A DNA stretch of 36,085 bases from Streptomyces sp. AV19 (GTDB lineage: Bacteria; Actinomycetota; Actinomycetes; Streptomycetales; Streptomycetaceae). The notes under the pieces were generated by a model. The model was not told the DNA's origin. It searched no databases and was given only the letters and a program-made list of their open reading frames with translations. This document shows positions 30,331 to 36,085 of this stretch, one piece after another; within the stretch, counting starts at the first letter, position 1; every line of letters starts with the position of its first letter. Position numbers and translations under genes: made by a program. The stretch lies in contig NZ_JAEAMR010000010.1 of assembly GCF_015999245.1 (NCBI RefSeq), forward strand, positions 402,602 through 438,686, read 5' to 3'.

Positions 30331-31382
30331 GCGGCCGCCTCCCCGGCCGCGTTCGCCGCGGCCCCCTCCACCGACGCCACCGCGTACCGCCCGGCGCCGC
30401 GCCGCGCCCGTACCAGGCCGACCGCGTAGCCGCCGGCCGTCACGGCCAGGCCCGCCACGATCGCCCCGGCCCGCCCGGCGCCGCCGGGGCGGCGGAGCAG
30501 CGCGTCGCGCAGCCCGCGCGCCACTCCGGCCGGCAGCACGCGGGTGGTGTAACGGCGCTCGCTGGCCAGCCCGTCGCGCGCGCCCACGCTGTGCGCCACC
30601 AGGGCCTTCGACAGGCCCTCGGCGTACGCCCGGGTGCGGAAGTAGCCGAAGCGCTCCCGCTCGGCCGGCACCCGGTGGTGGATCACCGCGCGGTCGTCGA
30701 TGAGCAGCACCGCGCCGGGCACGGCCCGGCGCAGCCGGATGCACAGCTCGGTCTCCTCGCAGCCCAGCGGCAGCCGCTGCCCGTCGCGCCCGATGCCGCT
30801 GGCGAACCCGCCGACGGCGAGCAGGCCCGACCTGCGGAACGAGGCGTTCCCGCCGAGGACGTTGCGCACCTGCACCCGGCCGGGCGGCAGGCCGCGGTAG
30901 GTGCAGCCCACCACCCAGTCGAACTCCTCGGGGAACCAGGCCGGCCGGCCCCGCGAGGCCCACACCGGCTGGGTCCGGCCGCCCACCGCCATCACCCGGG
31001 GATCCGCGTAGCCCGCCGCGAAGTGCCGCAGCCAGTCGCGTTCGGCCACCGCGTCGTCGTCGAGGAAGGCGATCACCTCCCCGGAGGAGGCGGCCACGCC
31101 GGTGTTGCGCCCGGCGGACAGGCCGCGCGGCCCGGCGTTGGCCAGCACCCGGACGGGACCGGAACCGGTCCCGTCGGCTGCGTCTTTCCCGTAGCGCTCG
31201 GCGAGCCGGCGCAGCAGCGCCGGGTTGTGGTCCACCACGACCAGGGTCTCCAGCGCGGGGTGGGACTGCGCGGCCACCGAGGCCACCGCGGCGAGGATGT
31301 CGCCCCAGCGGTCCTCGGTGTAGACGCAGATGACCACCGAGACGTCCGGCGCGGCGGTCCGCCCTGCTCCTGCTGCGCTCAA
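30327..31382 (-). CDS. GT2 family glycosyltransferase
   Basis: A 351-aa inverting glycosyltransferase. The start is TTG at 31382 because it overlaps the preceding TGA (TTGA) and has GGGGAAG about 5 nt upstream. GT-A fold motifs: DVSVVICVYTEDRWGDILAAVASVAAQSHPALETLVVVDHNPAL (about residues 14-57), GLSAGRNTGVAASSGEVIAFLDDDAV with the D-D-D metal site (about 88-113), and GGNASFRRSGLLAVGGFASGIGRDGQRLPLGCEETELCIRLRR (about 177-219) with the ED catalytic base region replaced by EET. The C-terminal part is basic and hydrophobic (GGAGRAGAIVAGLAVTAGGYAVGLVRARR), probably membrane-bound. It should add a sugar to a lipid carrier in the exopolysaccharide pathway. Confidence 0.9.
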   Translation of the reverse strand: MSAAGAGRTAAPDVSVVICVYTEDRWGDILAAVASVAAQSHPALETLVVVDHNPALLRRLAERYGKDAADGTGSGPVRVLANAGPRGLSAGRNTGVAASSGEVIAFLDDDAVAERDWLRHFAAGYADPRVMAVGGRTQPVWASRGRPAWFPEEFDWVVGCTYRGLPPGRVQVRNVLGGNASFRRSGLLAVGGFASGIGRDGQRLPLGCEETELCIRLRRAVPGAVLLIDDRAVIHHRVPAERERFGYFRTRAYAEGLSKALVAHSVGARDGLASERRYTTRVLPAGVARGLRDALLRRPGGAGRAGAIVAGLAVTAGGYAVGLVRARRGAGRYAVASVEGAAANAAGEAAA

Positions 31383-32248
31383 GAGACTTCCCCGCGGCTC
31401 GCGGCCGGTGCGATCGCCAGGGCCGGGCGCCCCGGCCGCTTGCGCCGCCGGGAGCCGCGCTCGTGCAGGATCACCCGCAGGACCCGCAGCCCGTCGCGCA
31501 CCGCGCGCAGGTTGCTGGCACCGTGGATGCGCACGAACTCGTGGCTGGGGATCTCCTGCACCTTCAGGCCGGCCTTGACGACTCTGATGTTCATCAGGGT
31601 CTCCACCTCGAAGCCGGCGCAGTCCAGGGCGATGTCGTCCAGGACGCGCTTCCAGAAGGCGTTGTAGCCGTAGCACAGATCCGTGTAGCGGGCCCCGAAC
31701 TTTTGGTTGACGATCGAGCACAGGACGCGGTTGCCCAGCTTGCGGACGGGCGTCATGTCGTCCGTGCCACCGCCGTTGGCGAAGCGGGAGCCCTTGGCGA
31801 AGTCCGCCCCGCCCACCAGGGCGGAGACGTAGCTGACGATCTCGTTGCCGTCGGCGGAGCCGTCGGCGTCCACCATGACGATGATCTCGCCCGAGCAGGC
31901 GGCGAACCCGGTGATCAGGGCGTCGCCCTTGCCCTTGCCCCGCTGCTCGACGACCTTGACCGAGGGCCACAGCTCCCGGGCCACCTTGACCGTGTCGTCG
32001 GTGGAGTTGCCGTCCACCAGGACCACCTCGTGGATCCAGGAGGGCAGGGTCTTGAAGACGTACGGCAGGTTCTCCGCTTCGTTCATCGCCGGGATCACCA
32101 CGCTGACCGGTGGCGCTATCGCGAACTGCGAGGTCACCGGCCGGTATTGGGCGGGTGGTTCGAGCGGCTGGCCGGAATCGCTCCGGCCTTCGGATCCCAG
32201 GGCCTGGTCAGGAGACTGACCGGCCGCCGGGCGCAGGAACGAGCTCAT
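31379..32248 (-). CDS. Dolichol-phosphate-mannose-synthase-like GT2 glycosyltransferase
   Basis: A 289-aa GT2 enzyme read from ATG 32248 (MSSFLRPAAGQSPDQ). The frame is open to 32674, but the upstream part overlaps the leader hairpin and lacks a ribosome site. The catalytic core starts at about residue 48: VSVVIPAMNEAENLPYVFKTLPSWIHEVVLVDGNSTDDTVKVARELWPSV, then GKGDALITGFAACSGEIIVMVDADGSADGNEI (DAD metal motif) and FAKGSRFANGGGTDDMTPVRKLGNRVLCSIVNQKFGARYTDLCYGYNAFWKRVL. This is typical of polyprenyl-phosphate sugar transferases without the C-terminal membrane domain. It may load a sugar on undecaprenyl phosphate for export. It overlaps the next gene by 4 nt. Confidence 0.92.
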   Translation of the reverse strand: MSSFLRPAAGQSPDQALGSEGRSDSGQPLEPPAQYRPVTSQFAIAPPVSVVIPAMNEAENLPYVFKTLPSWIHEVVLVDGNSTDDTVKVARELWPSVKVVEQRGKGKGDALITGFAACSGEIIVMVDADGSADGNEIVSYVSALVGGADFAKGSRFANGGGTDDMTPVRKLGNRVLCSIVNQKFGARYTDLCYGYNAFWKRVLDDIALDCAGFEVETLMNIRVVKAGLKVQEIPSHEFVRIHGASNLRAVRDGLRVLRVILHERGSRRRKRPGRPALAIAPAASRGEVS

Positions 32249-32326
32249 GAGTCTCTGTTTCCCTCTCGTCCGGTGGACCGCCCGCCCCCGAGCGGTCCAT
32301 TGGTGTGTCCGGTTCGAAAAGGGGGT

Positions 32327-32374
32327 CTCGCCCTGTCTCGTACGGCGGCTGAACCGCCGTGCCCACAGGGCGAG
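32327..32374 (-). promoter_or_regulatory. Nested hairpin with T-tract in leader of the glycosyltransferase part of the EPS operon
   Basis: Outer arms CTCGCCCTGT (32327-32336) and ACAGGGCGAG (32365-32374) pair over 10 bp. Inside lie ACGGCGG (32342-32348) and CCGCCGT (32354-32360), a 7-bp stem with a 5-nt loop. On the minus strand the structure is followed by ACCCCCTTTTCG, as in an intrinsic terminator. It lies about 310 nt after the FemAB-like gene and 79 nt before the GT2 start. It can be a terminator of the first part or an attenuator for the second. A weak promoter (TTGCCA at 32557-32562 minus strand, then AATACC) lies upstream of it. Confidence 0.65.
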
Positions 32375-32683
32375 TTGGCAAGTAGCACAGGCCGCGCGGC
32401 ACGCGACCCGGACCGGCTGGGCCGGCCGGGCGCGGCACCCCCTGCCGCGCCCCGCCCCGGATCCATCGCGCGGCGACTGGAGCCCCTCCCCGGAGCCGCA
32501 TGAACTGATGGACCGATGCGGGTAGATGTACGACGGTATTGAAGCTTGAGACTGTATGGCAAGAGCTGAGGCGGACTCTCCTCCTTTGGTGTCCTTTGTT
32601 CCTGACGCGCTGTCCGCTGTGCGAACGCACACGCCGGAGCGGGCCGTTGCGCCGCGCTCCGGCAGCCTGCGCACCGCGCCGTC

Positions 32684-33778
32684 TCACGCTCCCCGCCGGA
32701 GCCGGCCCACCTGCTTGAGGAGCCGGTCGGCGGGCTCGAAGAGCCGGGGGCGCGCGAGGACGGCGTTGCGCAGCGCGCGCACCGGCGCGCGCCGCGCCAG
32801 ATGCCCCAGCGCGACGGGGTGACGTCTCGTCACCCACCCTTCTGAGACGCTGAGTTCACGTGTCTTCAGGGAATCCTTGTACGCCTTGCCGCCCCGCCCG
32901 AGATCCAGATACGCCAGCCCCGCCGCGGCCGCCCCCTCCGCCATCCGCACGTGCAGCACCAGGCCGGGGGAGTACTTCGCGAACTCCGGGTCGTACGCCG
33001 GGAACCAGCACGCCAGCATCGTCGGCGAGCACAGCCCGAAGTGCGCCGCCACCGGCCGGCCGCCCGCGTAGAGCACGGACAGCAGGCCGCCGAACGCCGC
33101 GGCCCGGGTGTGGAACAGCTGCTCGACGAGGTGGGTGATCCAGGGGCGGGCGAAGCGGTCGCTGCGCCCTGTTCTTCGGTACTGCGCCGACTTCCAGGCG
33201 ATCAGCCGGTCCAGCACCGCCGGATCGCGCTCGTCGTGCACATACCGCACCTCGCCGTGGTCGCGGCCGAGCCGGCGTTCCTTGGCGAGCGTGGTGCGGG
33301 TGAACTTGGGCGACTGCTTGCGCAGCGCCGCCAGATAGGACTCGAAGCCCTGCTCCACGTCGATCACGGGCGAGGCGAACGAACCGGAGGCGCCCACCTC
33401 GAAGGGCTTCTGTCCCTCCACGAGGTGGTCGAACTCCCACAGCGACAGCCCGCAGGCGTACAGCAGGTCCCTGGCGTCCCACTGGAATCCGGGCCGGTGC
33501 ACCAGACCTTGGGCGTCCGAGACGCCCAGCCCGATCGCCCGGCCCACGCCCAGCGGGGTGCGCTCGTAGGGGAAGAAGGCCGCGGGCGCGCCCTCCTCCC
33601 GCACGACCGCTATCCGGGTCCCGCGGCGGCAGCGTCCCACCGCGAGGGTGAACTCCGGCGCGAGGAAAGGATTCGCGAGCTGTGGTGAGCCGTCCTCCAC
33701 CGCCCGGGCCTGCATGGCCGACCACGCCGCCCGGTCCGCGGCGGTCAGCTCTCCGGGGCGGCGTACGCTGATGTCCAC
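32684..33778 (-). CDS. FemAB/BioF2-like GNAT acyltransferase of EPS locus
   Basis: A 364-aa protein of the GNAT-fold, BioF2/CelD-like group found in polysaccharide loci. GTG at 33778 begins 1 nt after the upstream stop, so translation is coupled. The N-terminal half shows NPFLAPEFTLAVGRCRRGTRIAVVREEGAPAAFFPYERTPLGVGRAIGLGVSDAQGL (about residues 36-92). The C-terminal half shows LRKQSPKFTRTTLAKERRLGRDHGEVRYVHDERDPAVLDRLIAWKSAQYRRTG and the GNAT core LLSVLYAGGRPVAAHFGLCSPTMLACWFPAYDPEFAKYSPGLVLHVRMAEGAAAAGLAYLDLGRGGKAYKDSLK (about 232-305). These enzymes transfer acyl or aminoacyl groups, possibly onto a sugar of the exopolysaccharide. Confidence 0.88.
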   Translation of the reverse strand: MDISVRRPGELTAADRAAWSAMQARAVEDGSPQLANPFLAPEFTLAVGRCRRGTRIAVVREEGAPAAFFPYERTPLGVGRAIGLGVSDAQGLVHRPGFQWDARDLLYACGLSLWEFDHLVEGQKPFEVGASGSFASPVIDVEQGFESYLAALRKQSPKFTRTTLAKERRLGRDHGEVRYVHDERDPAVLDRLIAWKSAQYRRTGRSDRFARPWITHLVEQLFHTRAAAFGGLLSVLYAGGRPVAAHFGLCSPTMLACWFPAYDPEFAKYSPGLVLHVRMAEGAAAAGLAYLDLGRGGKAYKDSLKTRELSVSEGWVTRRHPVALGHLARRAPVRALRNAVLARPRLFEPADRLLKQVGRLRRGA

Positions 33779-33779
33779 G

Positions 33780-34298
33780 TCAGGACGTCCGGCTTTTCGC
33801 GGAGCGGCTCCGGTGGTGCCACCCGTGGGCCAGCAGGAAGAGCAGCAGGCTGACGGCCCCGACGGCGGCGACGCCGCCGCGCACCGACCAGCTGTGCAGC
33901 GCGAGCATGGTCTGGGCGACCAGCAGGTCGACGGCCACCGCCCCGCCGCCCGCGACCACGGCCCGGCTCAGCGGGTCGAGCCCGCGCAGCGCGGCCGCCA
34001 CCCCGCAGGCGGGCGCGACGAGCAGGAAGAAGAGGGTGAACGGGGCCCGCAGCGGCGAGCCGATGTCCGCGAGCGCCAGCGCCGCGCCCACCCCCGCCAT
34101 CGCGACGGCGGCTCCCGCGACCACCGGGAGCGAGTCCGCGGCCGGCGGCCTTCTCCCCGTGCGGCCGGGCGGGCCGGTGGTGCCGGACGGATCGCCGGCC
34201 GGCGCGTGCTCATCGATGGTGTCGATTCCGAGGTCGGTGGGATTGCTGCCACCGGGATTGCCGCCGTCGAGTCCGACGGGATCGCTGAAGCTCTGCAT
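33780..34298 (-). CDS. Small integral membrane protein of EPS locus
   Basis: A 172-aa protein from ATG 34298 (MQSFSDPVGLDGGNPGG); the open frame extends to 34412 without a better start. Residues 1-55 are hydrophilic and Gly/Pro/Asp-rich. Four hydrophobic segments follow (about 56-75 VVAGAAVAMAGVGAALALADI, 82-103, 112-132, 140-158). The C-terminus is basic (HGWHHRSRSAKSRTS). No enzymatic motif. As the first gene of the operon, followed 1 nt later by the acyltransferase gene, it may anchor or regulate the synthesis complex. Function unknown. Confidence 0.7.
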   Translation of the reverse strand: MQSFSDPVGLDGGNPGGSNPTDLGIDTIDEHAPAGDPSGTTGPPGRTGRRPPAADSLPVVAGAAVAMAGVGAALALADIGSPLRAPFTLFFLLVAPACGVAAALRGLDPLSRAVVAGGGAVAVDLLVAQTMLALHSWSVRGGVAAVGAVSLLLFLLAHGWHHRSRSAKSRTS

Positions 34299-34693
34299 TG
34301 GCGACTTAGCCCCCCGAAGCGCCGGATGCCGGGCTTCAATGTCGCGCAATGGGCGAAGGCCGTCAAGATGTGAAGGGCGTGCGAACGGCCTTTGGCCGAT
34401 GCCTTCGGGCACAACCGGAGGCTTTCCGTCGGATGAACATCAAGCGAACCTGTCATACCGTCAGTTCACCGTCGTACACAGGGTTCCGGCCGCCGCACGG
34501 GCCTCCGTACGGAGGAGCGCGACACCCCCGTTCGAGTGCCGGAGTTGACGCGGCCGTGAAGGCGGCGCGGGGACGGACTTCACCAAATGGCCATACGGGC
34601 AAGGGGTCGTCGTGAATTTTGACATGGACACTTCCAACAACTCCGGGTCGCTGCTACCACAGGGGTGGCAGAGAACCCTGCTAGGGAGGCTCC
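34299..34693. other. Divergent promoter region between EPS operon and SGNH esterase
   Basis: This 395-bp gap has no convincing gene. It must contain the minus-strand promoter of the exopolysaccharide operon and the plus-strand promoter of the esterase. The part around 34435-34480 and 34600-34640 is relatively AT-rich. I could not fix -35/-10 pairs with confidence. Confidence 0.5.
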
Positions 34694-35521
34694 ATGAACT
34701 CGCACCGCATCACAGGTGCCGCATCGGCCGTGGCCCTCACCCTCCTGATCGCCCTCACCGGAACCGGTACGGCGCACCCCGCGCCGAGACCGGCCGGGCC
34801 GGCCTACGTGGCGCTGGGCGACTCCTACTCCTCGGGCGTGGGCGCCGGTTCGTACCAGGACGGCGACTGCAAACGCAGCTCCAAGGCGTACCCGGCCCTG
34901 TGGGCCGCCGCGCACGCTCCCGCGTCGTTCGCCTTCACGGCGTGCTCGGGCGCGCGCACCGGTGACGTCCTCGGCAAGCAGCTCGCCCCGCTCACCGCGT
35001 CGACGGGCCTCGTCAGCGTCAGCGTCGGCGGCAACGACGCCGGCTTCTCCGACACGATGAGCTCGTGCGTCCTCGGCGACGACCGCAGCTGTCTCGACAA
35101 AATCGCCACCGCGAGCGCCTTCATCCGCGGCCAACTGCCCGCCAAACTGGACGCGGTCTACGACGCCATCGACTCCAAGGCCCCCCACGCGCACGTCGTG
35201 GTCCTCGGCTACCCCCGCTTCTACAAGCCGGACGCCACCACCTGCGCCGGCCTGAGCGAGACCAAGCGGACGGCCATCAACAAGGCCGCGGACCTGCTCG
35301 ACTCCGTCATCGCCGACCGCGCCGCCGCCCACGGCTTCGCCTACGGAGACGTCAACACCACCTTTAAGGGGCACGAACTGTGCTCCGGCAGCCCCTGGCT
35401 GCACAGCGTGGCGTTCCCGATCGACGAGTCGTACCACCCCACCGCCGGCGGCCAGTCCGGCGGCTACCTGCCGGTACTCACCTCAGCGGCCCGCGTCGCG
35501 GCTCGCGCCGCCACTCGGTGA
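34694..35521 (+). CDS. Secreted SGNH/GDSL esterase
   Basis: A 275-aa secreted esterase. ATG at 34694 has GGGAGG about 7 nt upstream. A signal peptide covers about residues 1-28 (ITGAASAVALTLLIALTGTGTAHPA). SGNH blocks: Ser44 in ALGDSYSSG, Gly in TACSGARTGD (block II), Asn114 in SVGGNDAGF and the C-terminal Asp244/His248 in PIDESYHPT followed by GG. Six Cys (59, 84, 125, 133, 184, 230) suit three disulfides as in Streptomyces extracellular SGNH esterases. It should hydrolyse short or medium acyl esters outside the cell. The 3' end overlaps the convergent gene by 39 bp. Confidence 0.93.
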   Translation: MNSHRITGAASAVALTLLIALTGTGTAHPAPRPAGPAYVALGDSYSSGVGAGSYQDGDCKRSSKAYPALWAAAHAPASFAFTACSGARTGDVLGKQLAPLTASTGLVSVSVGGNDAGFSDTMSSCVLGDDRSCLDKIATASAFIRGQLPAKLDAVYDAIDSKAPHAHVVVLGYPRFYKPDATTCAGLSETKRTAINKAADLLDSVIADRAAAHGFAYGDVNTTFKGHELCSGSPWLHSVAFPIDESYHPTAGGQSGGYLPVLTSAARVAARAATR

Positions 35522-36085
35522 CGCGGACGACGGCTCCGGCCGGCAGACGACCGTGAACGGCACGCGCGCCGACGTTACTTCGCGCGGCGAGGCGACCTCC
35601 ACGGCGATCCAGTCCCGCTCCGGGTCTCCGGCCCGGTGGGCGGTCTCCGTGTGCGGCACGCTCACGGTCGGCGACCCGCCGAGCACGGCCGTCCGCCAGC
35701 CGCCGTCCGTCACCCGCCCGCTGCCGGTGATCCACCGGTAGACCACCCGCGCCGGGACGCGGTCCACGGTGAGCAGCGCGTGGAAGGCGGGCGCGCGGTG
35801 CGCCGGGGCGGGGCAGGGGCCCGAGTAGCGGTCGCGGTCGGCGGTGACGGCGACCCCGACCGCGGACCCCGGCGCGCCGGCCGAGGAAGAAGAGGAAGAA
35901 GAGGAAGGAGAAGAAGGAGAAGAGGAGGAGGAAGGGGAGGGCGAGGAGGCGGGGGAGCGGGAGGGGGACGCGGCGGGGGTCGGCGGGGGCGGCGCGCCCG
36001 GGGCCGCCCCGGTGGTGCCGCCGCCCCGGGCGGGCTCCTCGCCCCCGCCGTCCCCCCCCCCCCGGGCCCCCACCACCCCCGCCCC
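35483..36085 (-). CDS. 3' part of a Ser/Pro-linker protein with Ig-like C-terminal domain (partial)
   Basis: The coding frame runs from the window edge to TGA at 35483-35485; the start is outside the window or uncertain. A GTG near 36076 gives 197 residues but looks like an internal position. The visible protein has a Gly/Pro/Ala start, a linker almost purely Ser/Pro/Ala (about residues 35-68 of the visible part), then a beta-rich domain (VAVTADRDRYSGPCPAPAHRAPAFHALLTVDRVPARVVYRWITGSGRVTDGG...RDWIAVEVASPREVTSARVPFTVVC). That domain is like those following linkers in Streptomyces kinases and secreted proteins. Two Cys bracket it. The N-terminal domain is unknown. It overlaps the esterase gene by 39 bp. 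Confidence 0.65.
   Translation of the reverse strand, partial: GAGVVGARGGGDGGGEEPARGGGTTGAAPGAPPPPTPAASPSRSPASSPSPSSSSSPSSPSSSSSSSSAGAPGSAVGVAVTADRDRYSGPCPAPAHRAPAFHALLTVDRVPARVVYRWITGSGRVTDGGWRTAVLGGSPTVSVPHTETAHRAGDPERDWIAVEVASPREVTSARVPFTVVCRPEPSSASPSGGASRDAGR
35883..35941 (+). repeat. 59-nt homopurine tract
   Basis: Uninterrupted A/G sequence built from GAGGAA/GAAGGA units. On the coding (minus) strand it is a homopyrimidine run coding for poly-Ser/Pro. Such tracts can form triplex DNA and vary in length. A run of twelve C residues lies nearby at 36052-36063. Confidence 0.9.

Noticed and set aside
1..36085. CRISPR array, riboswitch, rRNA or tRNA genes
   Set aside because: No regularly spaced repeats, conserved riboswitch cores or tRNA cloverleaf elements were found on reading both strands.

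Overview
The window is chromosomal DNA from a Streptomyces or a very close actinobacterial relative. It is very G+C-rich, uses many GTG and TTG starts, has few but placed TTA codons, and carries a secreted subtilisin-inhibitor-type protein, several XRE/TPR regulators with RsbW-like ATPase or flavoprotein partners, and GGGGCGGAGCCCC-type intergenic repeats. No rRNA, tRNA, CRISPR array or complete transposon was seen.

Left part (1-11.2 kb): secreted enzymes and nutrient genes. A streptogrisin-like protease (458-1330) converges on a subtilisin-inhibitor gene with a Lys P1 residue (1439-1885) across a strong hairpin. Next come an ABC-2/YhgE-like membrane protein (2345-3364), a frameshifted Y-family DNA polymerase relic, two tandem secreted lipase paralogues sharing an upstream 18-bp motif and a 197-bp identical tract, and a GNAT gene. 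A siderophore synthetase of the IucA/IucC family (6856-8583) has a near-consensus iron box inside its promoter. An asparagine synthetase gene (9117-10982) follows after a 533-bp gap.

Middle part (11.2-20.1 kb): regulators and relics. GNAT-XRE and RsbW-like ATPase-GNAT pairs diverge around a perfect 20-bp palindrome, and both units carry a TTA codon. A frameshifted XRE relic is still overlapped by a flavoprotein gene. Then come a second intact XRE gene, a second flavoprotein relic, a divergent HxlR/SDR pair in which the SDR lacks the catalytic Tyr and Lys, a short GntR (YtrA-type) regulator and a membrane-anchored glycoside hydrolase.

Accessory block (20.2-25.9 kb): an XRE gene is followed by a run of tiny genes joined by GTGA or similar overlaps: 58 aa, 77 aa, a DUF7848-like protein, a four-CxxC mini-protein, a 126-aa protein, a 51-aa acidic peptide, and a methyltransferase resembling those of ATP-grasp peptide-maturase (graspetide) systems. 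No ATP-grasp ligase is present. Downstream lie a truncated alkaline-phosphatase-superfamily protein (STM4013-like), what looks like an IS end, a Nudix hydrolase, and an ankyrin-repeat gene whose 3' end runs antisense into the next operon. This block is the best candidate for an undescribed, possibly decaying, peptide-modifying system.

Right part (25.9-34.3 kb, minus strand): an exopolysaccharide locus read right to left: small membrane protein, BioF2/FemAB-like acyltransferase, two GT2 glycosyltransferases, a polysaccharide deacetylase (with a TTA codon) and a 1218-aa protein that fuses a Wzx-type flippase to a second polytopic domain resembling a polymerase or GT-C transferase. A nested hairpin followed by a T-tract sits in the leader of the glycosyltransferase part. 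The window ends with a secreted SGNH esterase and the 3' part of a Ser/Pro-linker protein whose coding strand holds a 59-nt homopyrimidine tract.
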